NCBI RefSeq assembly: GCF_900103475.1
Contig: NZ_FNHG01000023.1
Coordinates: 1 to 44,547 of the forward strand
Reading direction: 5' to 3'
From: Maricaulis salignorans
Lineage (GTDB): Bacteria > Pseudomonadota > Alphaproteobacteria > Caulobacterales > Maricaulaceae
Length of the DNA stretch: 44,547 nt
Below, piece by piece: positions 37,251-44,547 of the stretch (positions within the stretch are counted from its first letter, which is position 1; the number at the start of each line of letters is the position of its first letter). The translations under genes were made by a program, and so were the position numbers. The notes below the pieces were generated by a model. That model saw only the letters and a list, made by a program, of their open reading frames with translations, did not search any database and had not been told where the DNA came from.

Positions 37251-38456
37251 TCACGCCACCGGCTTCACCTTTTCGCGGCCCAGAATCGCGCCCGTTGCGA
37301 GGGCGCCAAGCATGGCGGCCAGAACCAGCAGGGCGAGAATCTGCGCCCAGGAACGCGAGGTTTGCCGGATCGGGGCCAGATCAACCACTGAAACGAAATA
37401 CCAGGACGGGCCTTCGATGCGGCTGAAGGCAATCATCCAGCCGCCATCGGGGACGACGAACACGCCGAACGGACGCGGGTCGAGCCGAAGCATGGTCATG
37501 ATGTCTTCCGGTGCCAGCACAGCGCGCGCCTGCTCCCGGCCTGCACGCGCCGCCGGTGGCGGCCCACGCGAAATGATATTGCCGGCATGGTCGAACAACA
37601 TGTTCACGCCATGGCTTGGCGGCATTTCCAGCGCCGTGGCGAGCGTTTCGGTCATCGAGATCGAGCTGCCGAACGCTCCGAGCAATTCATCACCGTCGCG
37701 CACCGGCTGACGGCAGGCGCTCGCGGCCCGGTCACCACCATCGGCATACACAAAGCGGGACAGCGCCGTGCAGCGCATCTCGCTATTGGGATTGCTGCGC
37801 AAATCGAACAGGGCGGCATCTTCATCGCCGCGCAGATCAAAATCGGCCGGCGCCTCGCTGCGATAGAAGACCAGCCGGTCCTCACGCTCGGGCGCAAACA
37901 TCACCATGCGACGATCGGGTGTGAAATAGTACAGATTGGAAAAGCGGCCCAGATAGGCCTCGCCCACGGCGCGCACGGTGTGAAAACCGGCCAGATAGCG
38001 GCGTTTCTCGGTGTCCGTCATCATCGCGCCATCGGCCAGGAAGGCGCCGATACCGAAAACATAATCGCCCGTCGACAGCGTCGTCCCGTCATACAGGCCC
38101 GGAGCGCTGCGACGGGTGCCGTCGGGCATCACCGGAAAGAGCCGGTCGAATTCGGCGTCCACCGGCACGTCCTGCAAGACGGCCAGGCGACGCCGGAAGG
38201 TTTCCTCCGCCGCCCGGTTCAGCCGACGGGCATCCTCGAACATCTGCTGCTCGCGACCGGCGCGCACCCGGATATAGGCATTGAGATGTTCGGCCTGCGC
38301 GGCTTCGAGGCGCTGGTCCAGGATTCGGCATCCGGCCAGGCCGGTCAGGCCGGCCAACAGAATCGAGACACATATCTGCCCGATCAAGATTGCCAATTTC
38401 CTGGACGCCAAAGTCATTCTCCGCACACGAGCCAAGCGCTCGTGAAGCCGATTCAA
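37251..38456 (-). CDS. Orphan membrane sensor-like protein without output domain
   Basis: Encodes 401 residues. A transmembrane helix at about 21-43, a periplasmic domain of about 320 residues and a second helix at about 372-393 give the layout of a double-Cache sensor. After the second helix only eight residues remain (REKVKPVA), so no HAMP, kinase, cyclase or methyl-accepting region is present. Such proteins may work through a partner or may be truncated sensors. I see no frameshift or remnant of an output domain downstream: the next region is the typA leader. The ATG at 38456 has only a weak GGA upstream; ATG 38417 is an alternative. The upstream neighbour on the same strand is a MarR regulator, 95 bases away. 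Confidence 0.78.
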   Translation of the reverse strand: MNRLHERLARVRRMTLASRKLAILIGQICVSILLAGLTGLAGCRILDQRLEAAQAEHLNAYIRVRAGREQQMFEDARRLNRAAEETFRRRLAVLQDVPVDAEFDRLFPVMPDGTRRSAPGLYDGTTLSTGDYVFGIGAFLADGAMMTDTEKRRYLAGFHTVRAVGEAYLGRFSNLYYFTPDRRMVMFAPEREDRLVFYRSEAPADFDLRGDEDAALFDLRSNPNSEMRCTALSRFVYADGGDRAASACRQPVRDGDELLGAFGSSISMTETLATALEMPPSHGVNMLFDHAGNIISRGPPPAARAGREQARAVLAPEDIMTMLRLDPRPFGVFVVPDGGWMIAFSRIEGPSWYFVSVVDLAPIRQTSRSWAQILALLVLAAMLGALATGAILGREKVKPVA

Positions 38457-38503
38457 TGTCCAAGGTCAATGTATCAGATATGCACGCGTGACGCGTCCCG
38501 GGG

Positions 38504-38541
38504 TCGCGACAGGTCCGGCCAGGCTCGCGACAGGTCCGGCC
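38504..38541. repeat. Two 17-base direct repeats
   Basis: TCGCGACAGGTCCGGCC occurs at 38504-38520 and 38525-38541, a period of 21 bases (two helical turns), between the marR stop and the sensor gene start. Confidence 0.85.
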
Positions 38542-38551
38542 CGACCGGAGG

Positions 38552-39028
38552 TCAGGACCCGGACGGATCAGACATGGTCGAGACGAGCCGGCCCAGAAGC
38601 GCGCCGAACCGCCTTTGTTCATCGGGGCTCAGCGCGGCATGTATCTCCCGGGAGACCGCTTCCACCCGCGGCATCAACGCCTGGTACAGGGTCTCACCGG
38701 GACCGGTGAGAAACAGGTGACTGACGCGGCCATCGCCCGTCGAGGCTTCACGCCGGACCAGACCTGCGACGAGTAGGGCCTTGGTCGCACGGCTGACGAT
38801 GCCCTTGTCCATCGGCGTGATGGTGACAACTTCGGCCGCGGTACGGCCCGGCTGTTCGGCAATGGCCGCCATGACCCGCCATTGCGACAGGTTGAGCTGG
38901 CCATATTGCTTCACGATTCCTGCCGTGTGGCGTGAAATCCGGTCGGCCAGCACGGTCAGCTGATAGGGCCAATAGCTGCCCAGCTCGATCACGCGCCGGG
39001 TGGCAACGGGTGTGTTGGAAGTCTTCAT
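38552..39028 (-). CDS. MarR-family regulator
   Basis: Encodes 158 residues. It has the MarR winged helix: LNLSQWRVMAAIAE, then the recognition part VVTITPMDKGIVSRATKALL and wing around RREASTGDGRVSHLFLT. It is divergent from hpd, and a palindrome lies between their start codons, so control of tyrosine degradation (hpd) and of itself is likely. The ligand could be an aromatic intermediate such as homogentisate or hydroxyphenylpyruvate; this is inference from position. Confidence 0.92.
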   Translation of the reverse strand: MKTSNTPVATRRVIELGSYWPYQLTVLADRISRHTAGIVKQYGQLNLSQWRVMAAIAEQPGRTAAEVVTITPMDKGIVSRATKALLVAGLVRREASTGDGRVSHLFLTGPGETLYQALMPRVEAVSREIHAALSPDEQRRFGALLGRLVSTMSDPSGS

Positions 39029-39039
39029 GTCGATAAATT

Positions 39040-39055
39040 AGTTGTTTTCACAACT
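39040..39055. promoter_or_regulatory. Palindromic operator between marR and hpd
   Basis: AGTTGT-TTTC-ACAACT, perfect six-base arms, 12 bases upstream of the marR start. It touches the -35-like TTGACG (39055-39060) of hpd, so the MarR protein could block both genes. Confidence 0.6.
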
Positions 39056-39082
39056 TGACGCAAGCGCGACCGGAATGATACT
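39055..39082 (+). promoter_or_regulatory. Probable hpd promoter
   Basis: TTGACG (39055-39060), 16 bases, GATACT (39077-39082). The -10 box is weak (four of six), the -35 good (five of six). The leader to ATG 39142 is about 50 bases. Confidence 0.45.
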
Positions 39083-39141
39083 CCAGCGGCAAGATGGGCA
39101 TGGTTTCCATGCCGAACCACCACGATTCCGGGAGATGATGC

Positions 39142-40215
39142 ATGGCCGATCTGTTCGAAAATCCTATGGGGCTTTGCGGCTTCGAATTCGTCGAATTCAC
39201 GGCGCCCGAAAAAGGGATACTGGAACCGGTCTTCCTCTCGATGGGCTTCACCCACATCGCCAATCACCGCACCAAGGATGTCACGCTCTGGCGCCAGGGC
39301 GGCATCAATATGATCATCAATTACGAGCCCAATTCACCGGCCGCCTATTATGCGGCCGAGCATGGCCCTTCGGCCTGTGGCATGGGCTTCCGCGTCCGCA
39401 ATGCCGGCGAAGCCTACAAGCTGGCCGTCTCCAAGGGCGCCGAGCCGATCGATATGAAGACCGGATTCAGCGAACTGAAACTGGCCGCGATCAAGGGTAT
39501 TGGCGGCGCCTCGGTCTATCTGATCGACCGCTTCGAGGACGGCAAATCCATCTATGATGTCGATTTCGATTATCTCGAAGGCGTCGACCGTCACCCGGCC
39601 GGCTGCGGTTTCAACGTGATCGATCACCTGACCCATAATGTTTACAAGGGCCGGATGGATTACTGGGCGAATTACTACGAAACGCTCTTCAATTTCCGCG
39701 AGATCCGTTATTTCGACATCAAGGGCGAATATACCGGCCTCGTCTCGCGCGCCCTGACGGCGCCGGACGGTCTGATCCGCATCCCGCTGAATGAGGAAAA
39801 GGGCGAGAAAGTCGGCCAGATCGAGGAATATCTGCGTGAGTACAAGGGCGAAGGCATCCAGCACATCGCCTTTTCCTGCGATAATCTGATCGAATGCTGG
39901 GACCGCCTGAAAAAGGCCGGCGTGAAATTCATGCCCGCCCCGCCATCGACCTATTACGACATGCTCGACGAACGCCTGCCGGGCCATGGCGAGCCGGCCG
40001 ACGAACTGCGCCAGCGCGGCATCCTGCTCGACGGCACGACCGAAGGCGGCGAGCCGCGCCTGCTGCTGCAGATCTTCTCGGAAAAGGCGATCGGTCCGGT
40101 CTTTTTCGAATTCATCCAGCGCAAGCAGGATGAAGGCTTCGGCGAAGGCAATTTCGAAGCCCTGTTCAAATCCATCGAGGCCGACCAGCTGGCCCGCGGC
40201 GCGATCAGCGCCTAG
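39142..40215 (+). CDS. hpd: 4-Hydroxyphenylpyruvate dioxygenase
   Basis: Encodes 357 residues, the usual bacterial length. It converts 4-hydroxyphenylpyruvate to homogentisate in tyrosine degradation, with Fe(II) and oxygen. Iron ligands are H162 (IDHLTHNV), H241 (IQHIAFSC) and E323 (FFEFIQRK), all in the C-terminal VOC domain. GGAG lies seven bases before the ATG. It is followed after 11 bases by a VOC gene, and the first genes of the onward pathway (homogentisate dioxygenase, fumarylacetoacetase) are not in the window. A divergent MarR gene probably regulates it. Confidence 0.96.
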   Translation: MADLFENPMGLCGFEFVEFTAPEKGILEPVFLSMGFTHIANHRTKDVTLWRQGGINMIINYEPNSPAAYYAAEHGPSACGMGFRVRNAGEAYKLAVSKGAEPIDMKTGFSELKLAAIKGIGGASVYLIDRFEDGKSIYDVDFDYLEGVDRHPAGCGFNVIDHLTHNVYKGRMDYWANYYETLFNFREIRYFDIKGEYTGLVSRALTAPDGLIRIPLNEEKGEKVGQIEEYLREYKGEGIQHIAFSCDNLIECWDRLKKAGVKFMPAPPSTYYDMLDERLPGHGEPADELRQRGILLDGTTEGGEPRLLLQIFSEKAIGPVFFEFIQRKQDEGFGEGNFEALFKSIEADQLARGAISA

Positions 40216-40226
40216 GAGGCACTCTC

Positions 40227-40760
40227 ATGACCGTCAATCTCAAGCGCATCCACCACGTTGCCTATCGCTGCAAGGACGCCAAAGAGACGATGGAATTCTA
40301 CCAGCGCGTCCTCAATATGGATTTCGTGCTGGCCATCGCCGAGGACCAGGTGCCGTCGACCAAGGCGCCCGATCCCTACATGCACATCTTCATGGATGCC
40401 GGCATGGGCAATGTCCTGGCCTTTTTCGAACTACCCAATTCACCGGAAATGGGCCGCGACGAGCAGACCCCGCAATGGGTCCAGCATATCGCCTTTGAAG
40501 TTGAAAACATGGACGCGCTGGAAGCGGCCAAGGCCCATATCGAAGCCGAAGGCCTCGACGTTCTCGGCCCGGTCAATCACGGCATTTTCAAATCGATCTA
40601 TTTCTTCGACCCCAATGGCCATCGCCTCGAACTGGTCGCCAATACCGCCACCGAGGCCCAGATGAAACAGCTCCACGAGGTCGCCCCGGCGATGATCGAG
40701 GAATGGAGCCGTACCAAGCGCGCGCCCAAACACGCCGCCTGGCTGCACGAGCAGGACTAG
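40227..40760 (+). CDS. VOC (glyoxalase-like) family protein
   Basis: Encodes 177 residues. The N-terminal IHHVAYRCKDAKETMEFY and the C-terminal QHIAFEVENMDALEAAKAHI followed by FFDPNGHRLELVAN match a two-module VOC fold with likely metal ligands H10, H92-type and E in the last motif. The start has a perfect AGGAGG seven bases upstream, overlapping the hpd stop. Co-expression with hpd suggests a step in aromatic catabolism, but the substrate is not known. It ends with a strong terminator. Confidence 0.9.
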   Translation: MTVNLKRIHHVAYRCKDAKETMEFYQRVLNMDFVLAIAEDQVPSTKAPDPYMHIFMDAGMGNVLAFFELPNSPEMGRDEQTPQWVQHIAFEVENMDALEAAKAHIEAEGLDVLGPVNHGIFKSIYFFDPNGHRLELVANTATEAQMKQLHEVAPAMIEEWSRTKRAPKHAAWLHEQD

Positions 40761-40780
40761 GTTTCTAAGATTTCCTCCCC

Positions 40781-40810
40781 GCCCCGGCCGCAATGCCGGG
40801 GCATTTTTTT
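40781..40810 (+). terminator. Rho-independent terminator of hpd-VOC
   Basis: Eight-base perfect stem (40781-40788 with 40795-40802) followed by one A and seven T. It lies between the VOC and SRAP genes, which are convergent. Confidence 0.93.
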
Positions 40811-40817
40811 GTCCGCC

Positions 40818-41516
40818 TCAGATCAGTCCGCCCCGCTGCACCCCGTCACCCGGCTCGGTCAGCCATTCGCCCTCGCTGCGGACATTGCCGACCGATTTAT
40901 TGGCCGCATGGATGGTGATCACCTCGGACGGCGCGCCCTTGAGGATGAGCTCGATATCGGCGGTTTGGGGCTCCAGCCAGGGCTGGCAATCCTCCGGCCG
41001 CAACATCACCGGCATGCGGTGGTGCAGGCGCTGCATGGCATCATTGGCCGGGATGGTGAGGATGGTGAAACTGTCGATCACCGTGCCCTCGATCTCGGTC
41101 CGGTCCCACAGCCCGGCCATGCCGAACCAGTCCGTGTCCTTCATCCCGATAAACCAGGGCTGTTTGGCACCCTTCTCACCCGTCCATTCATAGAACCCGA
41201 CCGCCGGCACGATGCAGTGATGGCGGCGGAAGGCATGGCGGAAACTGGGCAGGTCGGCGGCGGTTTCGGCCTTGGCGTTGAAGGTGGAGTATTTCATCTC
41301 GCTCAGCGGCTTGTGCCAGAAATGCGGCACCAGACCCCAGCGCGCCATCGCCATTTCATTTCCGATTTCCTCATCGGTACGCTGGCGGATGATCGGTGCA
41401 ATCTGGGTCGGGGCGACATTCCAGCGCGGCTCGAGATTGGTCGCCGCCTGCTGGAGCTTGAACGTCTCCTGCAGGATCCACCATTGCAGCTTGCCGATGG
41501 CGTAGCGTCCACACAT
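40818..41516 (-). CDS. SRAP (YedK/HMCES) abasic-site protein
   Basis: Encodes 232 residues. The ATG at 41516 gives MCGRYA, where C2 becomes the N-terminal nucleophile that forms a thiazolidine with abasic sites in single-stranded DNA. Later motifs WNVAPTQ, GLVPHFW, FYEWTG (E) and HHRMPVML (H) complete the active site. Role: shielding or crosslinking abasic DNA, part of DNA damage tolerance. The open frame reaches 41576, but those residues are not family-like. It is divergent from imuA, so two damage-tolerance functions share this intergenic region. No LexA box for SRAP itself was found. Confidence 0.95.
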   Translation of the reverse strand: MCGRYAIGKLQWWILQETFKLQQAATNLEPRWNVAPTQIAPIIRQRTDEEIGNEMAMARWGLVPHFWHKPLSEMKYSTFNAKAETAADLPSFRHAFRRHHCIVPAVGFYEWTGEKGAKQPWFIGMKDTDWFGMAGLWDRTEIEGTVIDSFTILTIPANDAMQRLHHRMPVMLRPEDCQPWLEPQTADIELILKGAPSEVITIHAANKSVGNVRSEGEWLTEPGDGVQRGGLI

Positions 41517-41835
41517 GGCAGGGAGGTTAGCGCGAGTTCGGGGGAATTGCAGCCCGGCCAACACAAAACCCGCCACGGCAGAGCTGCCTGGCGTTACTCG
41601 GGAATATGGGCGGGCCTCAAGACCCGGGCTCCGCGCTTGCCACGCCGAGGTCCTGACTGTCGTCAGGATGACGTGGGATAATCGCTGGAGGGTGGGGATA
41701 AACCGCTGCCCTGACCAACGCCGCGCCCGTCATCCTCACCAGCTCCGCCGCCTTCGGCGACACCCACCGATTCCCCTCTTGACTCTGCGCGCCGCGGAAC
41801 GGAACATAAGTGGAACATTCAACAGAGGCCATGAC
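41517..41835. other. Intergenic region between SRAP gene and imuA
   Basis: No gene is supported. It holds a perfect seven-base hairpin at 41651-41668, REP-like GC stretches (about 41610-41770) and, at its right end, the LexA box and leader of imuA. The repeated-looking part has no family match. Confidence 0.55.
41802..41816 (+). promoter_or_regulatory. LexA (SOS) box of the imu operon
   Basis: GAAC-N7-GAAC, the exact alphaproteobacterial LexA consensus in its reverse reading (GTTC-N7-GTTC), 20-34 bases before the imuA ATG. A TTGACT -35-like box lies at 41779. The operon is thus expected to be induced by DNA damage. Confidence 0.85.
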
Positions 41836-42609
41836 ATGCCAACTGCGCCGCATGCCCGAACAGGGCGGCCGCAGCTCGAGGAGCTGCGACGCCAGATCCA
41901 GGCGATTGAAACGCCCATGACCGGCCCCGTCCTGACGGGTCAGGACGCGCTGGTGCTTGGGGCGGGCCTGCATGAGGTCTGCCCGGCGAGCTATCTCGAC
42001 ACGCCGGCCGCGCTGGCATTCCAGATCGGTATGCTCGGCCATGGCCTGGCTGAACAGGACAAGCTGCGTCCGGTGATCTGGGTGCGCCCGGCGGGCCAAC
42101 GCGCCCATGATTTCGGCCGTCCCTATCCGCTCGCCATGGCCCGTTGGGGGCTGGAGCCGGAACGGGTGCTGCTGGTCGAGGCGCGTGATGCGAGCGACGT
42201 GCTGTGGGCGATGGAGGAAGGGCTCAATGCCGGTGCGCTGATGATCGGCGAGATCGGTGCCTCGGCCCGCTATGACCTCACCGCCTCGCGCCGCCTGCAC
42301 CGTTCGGCCCAGGCCGCCAAGGCACGCGTGCTCGTTTTGCGCGGCCATCAGGACATCCAGCCCAGCGCGGCCCTGACCCGCTGGCGATTATCCGCCCTGC
42401 CGTCACCGGACCGGCCATGGCGCGGGGCGACAGGTCTGCCGGGATTGGGGGCGCCGCGCTTTTGCGCCGTGCTCGAACGGGTCCGGGGCGGACCGCCGAA
42501 AAACTTTGAGATCGAGTGGAAAAATGCGGCGTTTCATGTCCTTGAGCCTGCCAAGATGGCCCGTCGAACGGCGCAATCTACGCCCCGCTTCGACCGCCTC
42601 GCCGTCTGA
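41836..42609 (+). CDS. imuA: ImuA, RecA-like mutasome accessory protein
   Basis: Encodes 257 residues. It resembles ImuA of alphaproteobacterial SOS mutagenesis operons: an ImuA/SulA-type RecA-like fold, with VLGAGLHEVCPAS, PVIWVRPA and GQDALVLGAG segments. It interacts with ImuB and DnaE2 to allow error-prone bypass synthesis. AGAGG lies seven bases before ATG 41836. The 3' end overlaps imuB by 86 bases in another frame. Confidence 0.85.
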   Translation: MPTAPHARTGRPQLEELRRQIQAIETPMTGPVLTGQDALVLGAGLHEVCPASYLDTPAALAFQIGMLGHGLAEQDKLRPVIWVRPAGQRAHDFGRPYPLAMARWGLEPERVLLVEARDASDVLWAMEEGLNAGALMIGEIGASARYDLTASRRLHRSAQAAKARVLVLRGHQDIQPSAALTRWRLSALPSPDRPWRGATGLPGLGAPRFCAVLERVRGGPPKNFEIEWKNAAFHVLEPAKMARRTAQSTPRFDRLAV

Positions 42610-44104
42610 TGCGCCCGAGCTCCCCTTCGCGCTGGTTCACACCTCAACCGGTGGCGAGCGGCTCTATGCCCTCAATAATGAGGCGGCACGGCTGGGCTTG
42701 CGGCGCGGCCAGGCCCTGGCCGATGCCAAGGCGCTGGAGCCGGGCCTGCGCATTGCCCCCTTCGCGCCCGATGCCGACCGGCGCCTGCTCGGTGCCTTTG
42801 CCCGCTGGTGCGGCCGCTGGTCACCCTGGACCGCGCCCGATCCCGGCGAGCCGGGGGAGGATGGCGTGATGGTGGATATCACTGGCTGCGCCCATTTGTT
42901 CGGCGGCGAGGACGCCCTCATCACGGCCGCCTTGCAGGCCGTGCGCGGCCAGGGCCTGAGCGCCCATGGCGCCATCGCCCCGACCATCGGTCTCGCCTGG
43001 GGTCTGGCGCGCTTTCCGGCACGGCGTTCGCCCAGCGGCTGGCTGATCGCCCATGATGTTTCAGCCAGCCTGCACGCCCTGCCGGTCGAGGGTTTGCGCA
43101 TTGGCGATACCGCCGCGCGCCTGCGCCGCTTCGGGCTCAAACGCGTCGGCGATATTGCCGGCCTGCCGCGCGCCAATCTGGCCCGGCGTTTCGGCCCCGA
43201 TCTGGTGCGCCGCCTCGACCAGGCGCGCGGTCAGGACGACGAAAGCCTCAACCCGCTACAGCCGAAAACCCCGTTTCGCGCCCGGATGCGTTTTGCCGAG
43301 GCCCTGCTCCTGCTGGACGGCATCAAACAGGCTGTGCGCGAGACGGCCGATACGCTGTGCGCCCATCTGGAGAGCGAGGGCCGCGGCCTGCGCCGGGTCG
43401 AACTCAATCTGTTTCGCGTCGACGGCAAAATCCATCTCCTGATCATCGGCACCGCCGCCCCGGTCCGCGATGCGGCCCATATCGCCCGCCTGTTCAATGA
43501 AAAACTCGACCGCGCCGAGATCGATATCGGTTTTGGCATTGATGTCATCGAACTCAATGCCACCGCCACCGGCCCGCTGGCGGGCCGGCAATCGGGCCTG
43601 ATCGGTGACGATCAACTGGACACGGAGGATTTCGCCCGCCTGACCGACCGTCTCAGCGTCCGCCTGGGCGAGGCCCGCGTCAAACGCGCCGCCCGCCGCG
43701 ACAGCCATATCCCCGAACGCGCCGCCGGCTGGAGCACGGAAGCCAATCCGTCCGGTTCAGCCCTGATGCTGCGCGAGGCGGGCGGCCAGCAAGCCTTGCT
43801 GCCGCCACCGGAACGGCCCCTGCTCATCCTCGCTCGCCCGGAACCGGCCGAGGCCGTGGCGGAGATTCCCGACGGCCCACCACGCAGCTTCGTCTGGCGC
43901 CGCACGCGTCACCAGGTCCGCCAGGCCGAAGGGCCCGAACGTCTCGCCCCGGAATGGTGGCGGCCTGAAAGCCGCGCCAGCCCGAAGACGCGCGATTATT
44001 TCAGAATCGAAACGATCGAGGGCCGCCGCTTCTGGCTCTATCGCGACGGGCTCTACGGCCCGGAAACCCGTAACCCCCAATGGTTTGTCCACGGAGCATC
44101 ATGA
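42524..44104 (+). CDS. imuB: ImuB, Y-family-like mutasome hub protein
   Basis: Encodes 526 residues of the DNA polymerase Y family, the ImuB subgroup: the N-terminus MRRFMSLSLPRWPVER and the DITGCAHLFGGE segment are subgroup marks. ImuB is catalytically inactive in studied species and recruits DnaE2 to the beta clamp; a clamp-binding-like QALLP segment lies in the C-terminal third. ATG 42524 is chosen on this N-terminus, although it overlaps imuA by 86 bases. The usual downstream partner dnaE2 does not follow directly: a DUF559 gene overlaps the stop codon. Confidence 0.92.
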   Translation: MRRFMSLSLPRWPVERRNLRPASTASPSDAPELPFALVHTSTGGERLYALNNEAARLGLRRGQALADAKALEPGLRIAPFAPDADRRLLGAFARWCGRWSPWTAPDPGEPGEDGVMVDITGCAHLFGGEDALITAALQAVRGQGLSAHGAIAPTIGLAWGLARFPARRSPSGWLIAHDVSASLHALPVEGLRIGDTAARLRRFGLKRVGDIAGLPRANLARRFGPDLVRRLDQARGQDDESLNPLQPKTPFRARMRFAEALLLLDGIKQAVRETADTLCAHLESEGRGLRRVELNLFRVDGKIHLLIIGTAAPVRDAAHIARLFNEKLDRAEIDIGFGIDVIELNATATGPLAGRQSGLIGDDQLDTEDFARLTDRLSVRLGEARVKRAARRDSHIPERAAGWSTEANPSGSALMLREAGGQQALLPPPERPLLILARPEPAEAVAEIPDGPPRSFVWRRTRHQVRQAEGPERLAPEWWRPESRASPKTRDYFRIETIEGRRFWLYRDGLYGPETRNPQWFVHGAS

Positions 44105-44547
44105 TGGAAATGACCCAGTTGACGACGCGCCGGCGCGCCCATCCCCGCCAGGAGACGATGCCGTTGGCCGGAAACATTCTCTGGGAGCGTCTACGCGGGC
44201 GCAGGGTTTCCGGCCACCGCTTCAAACGTCAGCACCCGATAGCTGGCCATATCGTCGATTTCGCCTGCGTGCAGCACAAGCTTGTCATCGAGCTTGATCG
44301 CGGCGTGCGCCGCCGCCCGGAGAAGGTCGAGCGCAGCCGGCAACGGACAATGCAGCTGATGCAGCAGGGCTGGACCGTGATCCGGCTTGCCGATGCCGAT
44401 ATCACTGAGCGCCTCGAACAAGTGATCACGACCATTACCCGGCACCTCCCCATCCTCCCCCGCAAGGCGGGGGAGGTGGACCGGACAAGATCCGGGCCGG
44501 AGGGGGCCTCACCGCCGAACACCCCCACAGTCCACTGCGTGGACAGC
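44101..44547 (+). CDS. DUF559 nuclease-like protein (partial, runs off window)
   Basis: The frame stays open to the window end (149 codons seen). The segment LAGNILWERLRGRRVSGHRFKRQ, then IVDFACVQHKLVIELD and WTVIRLADADI is typical of DUF559, related to very-short-patch repair endonucleases of the PD-(D/E)XK type; D in IVDF and ELD are likely catalytic. Its ATG overlaps the imuB stop by four bases (ATGA), so it is probably translated with the SOS operon. The C-terminal part after about residue 115 reads through GC-rich repeat-like DNA (hairpin at 44454-44476), a common tail in this family. Because DUF559 genes often jump between genomes, this could be a late insertion. Confidence 0.8.
   Translation, partial: MMEMTQLTTRRRAHPRQETMPLAGNILWERLRGRRVSGHRFKRQHPIAGHIVDFACVQHKLVIELDRGVRRRPEKVERSRQRTMQLMQQGWTVIRLADADITERLEQVITTITRHLPILPRKAGEVDRTRSGPEGASPPNTPTVHCVDS
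44454..44476. repeat. GC hairpin of intergenic-repeat type
   Basis: Ten-base perfect stem CCTCCCCCGC/GCGGGGGAGG with a three-base loop, inside the DUF559 tail. The following bases (GGCCGGAGGGGG type) resemble dispersed repeats of alphaproteobacteria. Confidence 0.55.

Noticed and set aside
38504-38541. CRISPR-like repeat
   Set aside because: Only two copies with a four-base spacer; no array and no cas genes.

Overview
The window is about 44.5 kb of GC-rich (roughly 60-65 %) chromosomal DNA with dense, bacterial gene packing. Gene content points to a marine, prosthecate-type alphaproteobacterium of the Hyphomonadaceae/Maricaulaceae kind. The supporting signs are a sulfolipid synthase, TadG-like pilus proteins preceded by CtrA-like boxes, an alphaproteobacterial LexA box (GAAC-N7-GAAC) in front of imuA-imuB, and many lipoproteins and M16-type peptidases. 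The family assignment is inference from content only. No rRNA, tRNA, insertion sequence or CRISPR array was seen.

Layout, left to right. 1-633 is non-coding with nested inverted repeats. 634-1092 encodes a small secreted PPC-like protein. 1176-4580 is a glycolytic block on the minus strand (gap-pgk-fba). 4859-6064 is sqdB (UDP-sulfoquinovose synthase), alone and closed by a strong terminator, facing argE. 7425-12202 holds three tandem paralogues of a TadG-like protein: one transmembrane helix plus a large von Willebrand A domain. 12279-17793 is a minus-strand run of an FKBP-type isomerase lipoprotein, an M16 peptidase lipoprotein and a double-ATPase peptide ABC protein. 18100-21534 is a soluble seven-PAS histidine kinase. 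21538-24922 is a MacAB-type export operon whose adaptor carries a Spy-like insertion. 25086-27614 is a small membrane protein plus feoA-feoB. 27633-29381 is a PLP decarboxylase with an FNR-like box upstream.

The region 29537-33828 is accessory in character: an ArsR/AHSA1-SRPBCC pair under tandem operator repeats, a parD-parE toxin-antitoxin pair translationally coupled to a DUF1697 gene, an SDR oxidoreductase and a DUF418 membrane protein. Then come a DUF5694 lipoprotein, typA/bipA, a membrane sensor-like protein without an output domain, a MarR regulator divergent from hpd (4-hydroxyphenylpyruvate dioxygenase) with a VOC protein, an SRAP (YedK/HMCES) protein, and the SOS mutasome genes imuA-imuB. 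A DUF559 nuclease-like gene overlaps the imuB stop codon and runs off the right edge.

The most interesting items are the TadG-vWA triplet (two members share a half-conserved CtrA-like box and a CX8C arginine-rich insertion), the coupling of a DUF559 nuclease-like gene to imuB, the toxin-antitoxin-DUF1697 overlap chain, the orphan sensor, and the FNR-like and palindromic operator candidates. No wholly new system can be proven from sequence alone; the TadG triplet is the best candidate for an undescribed one.
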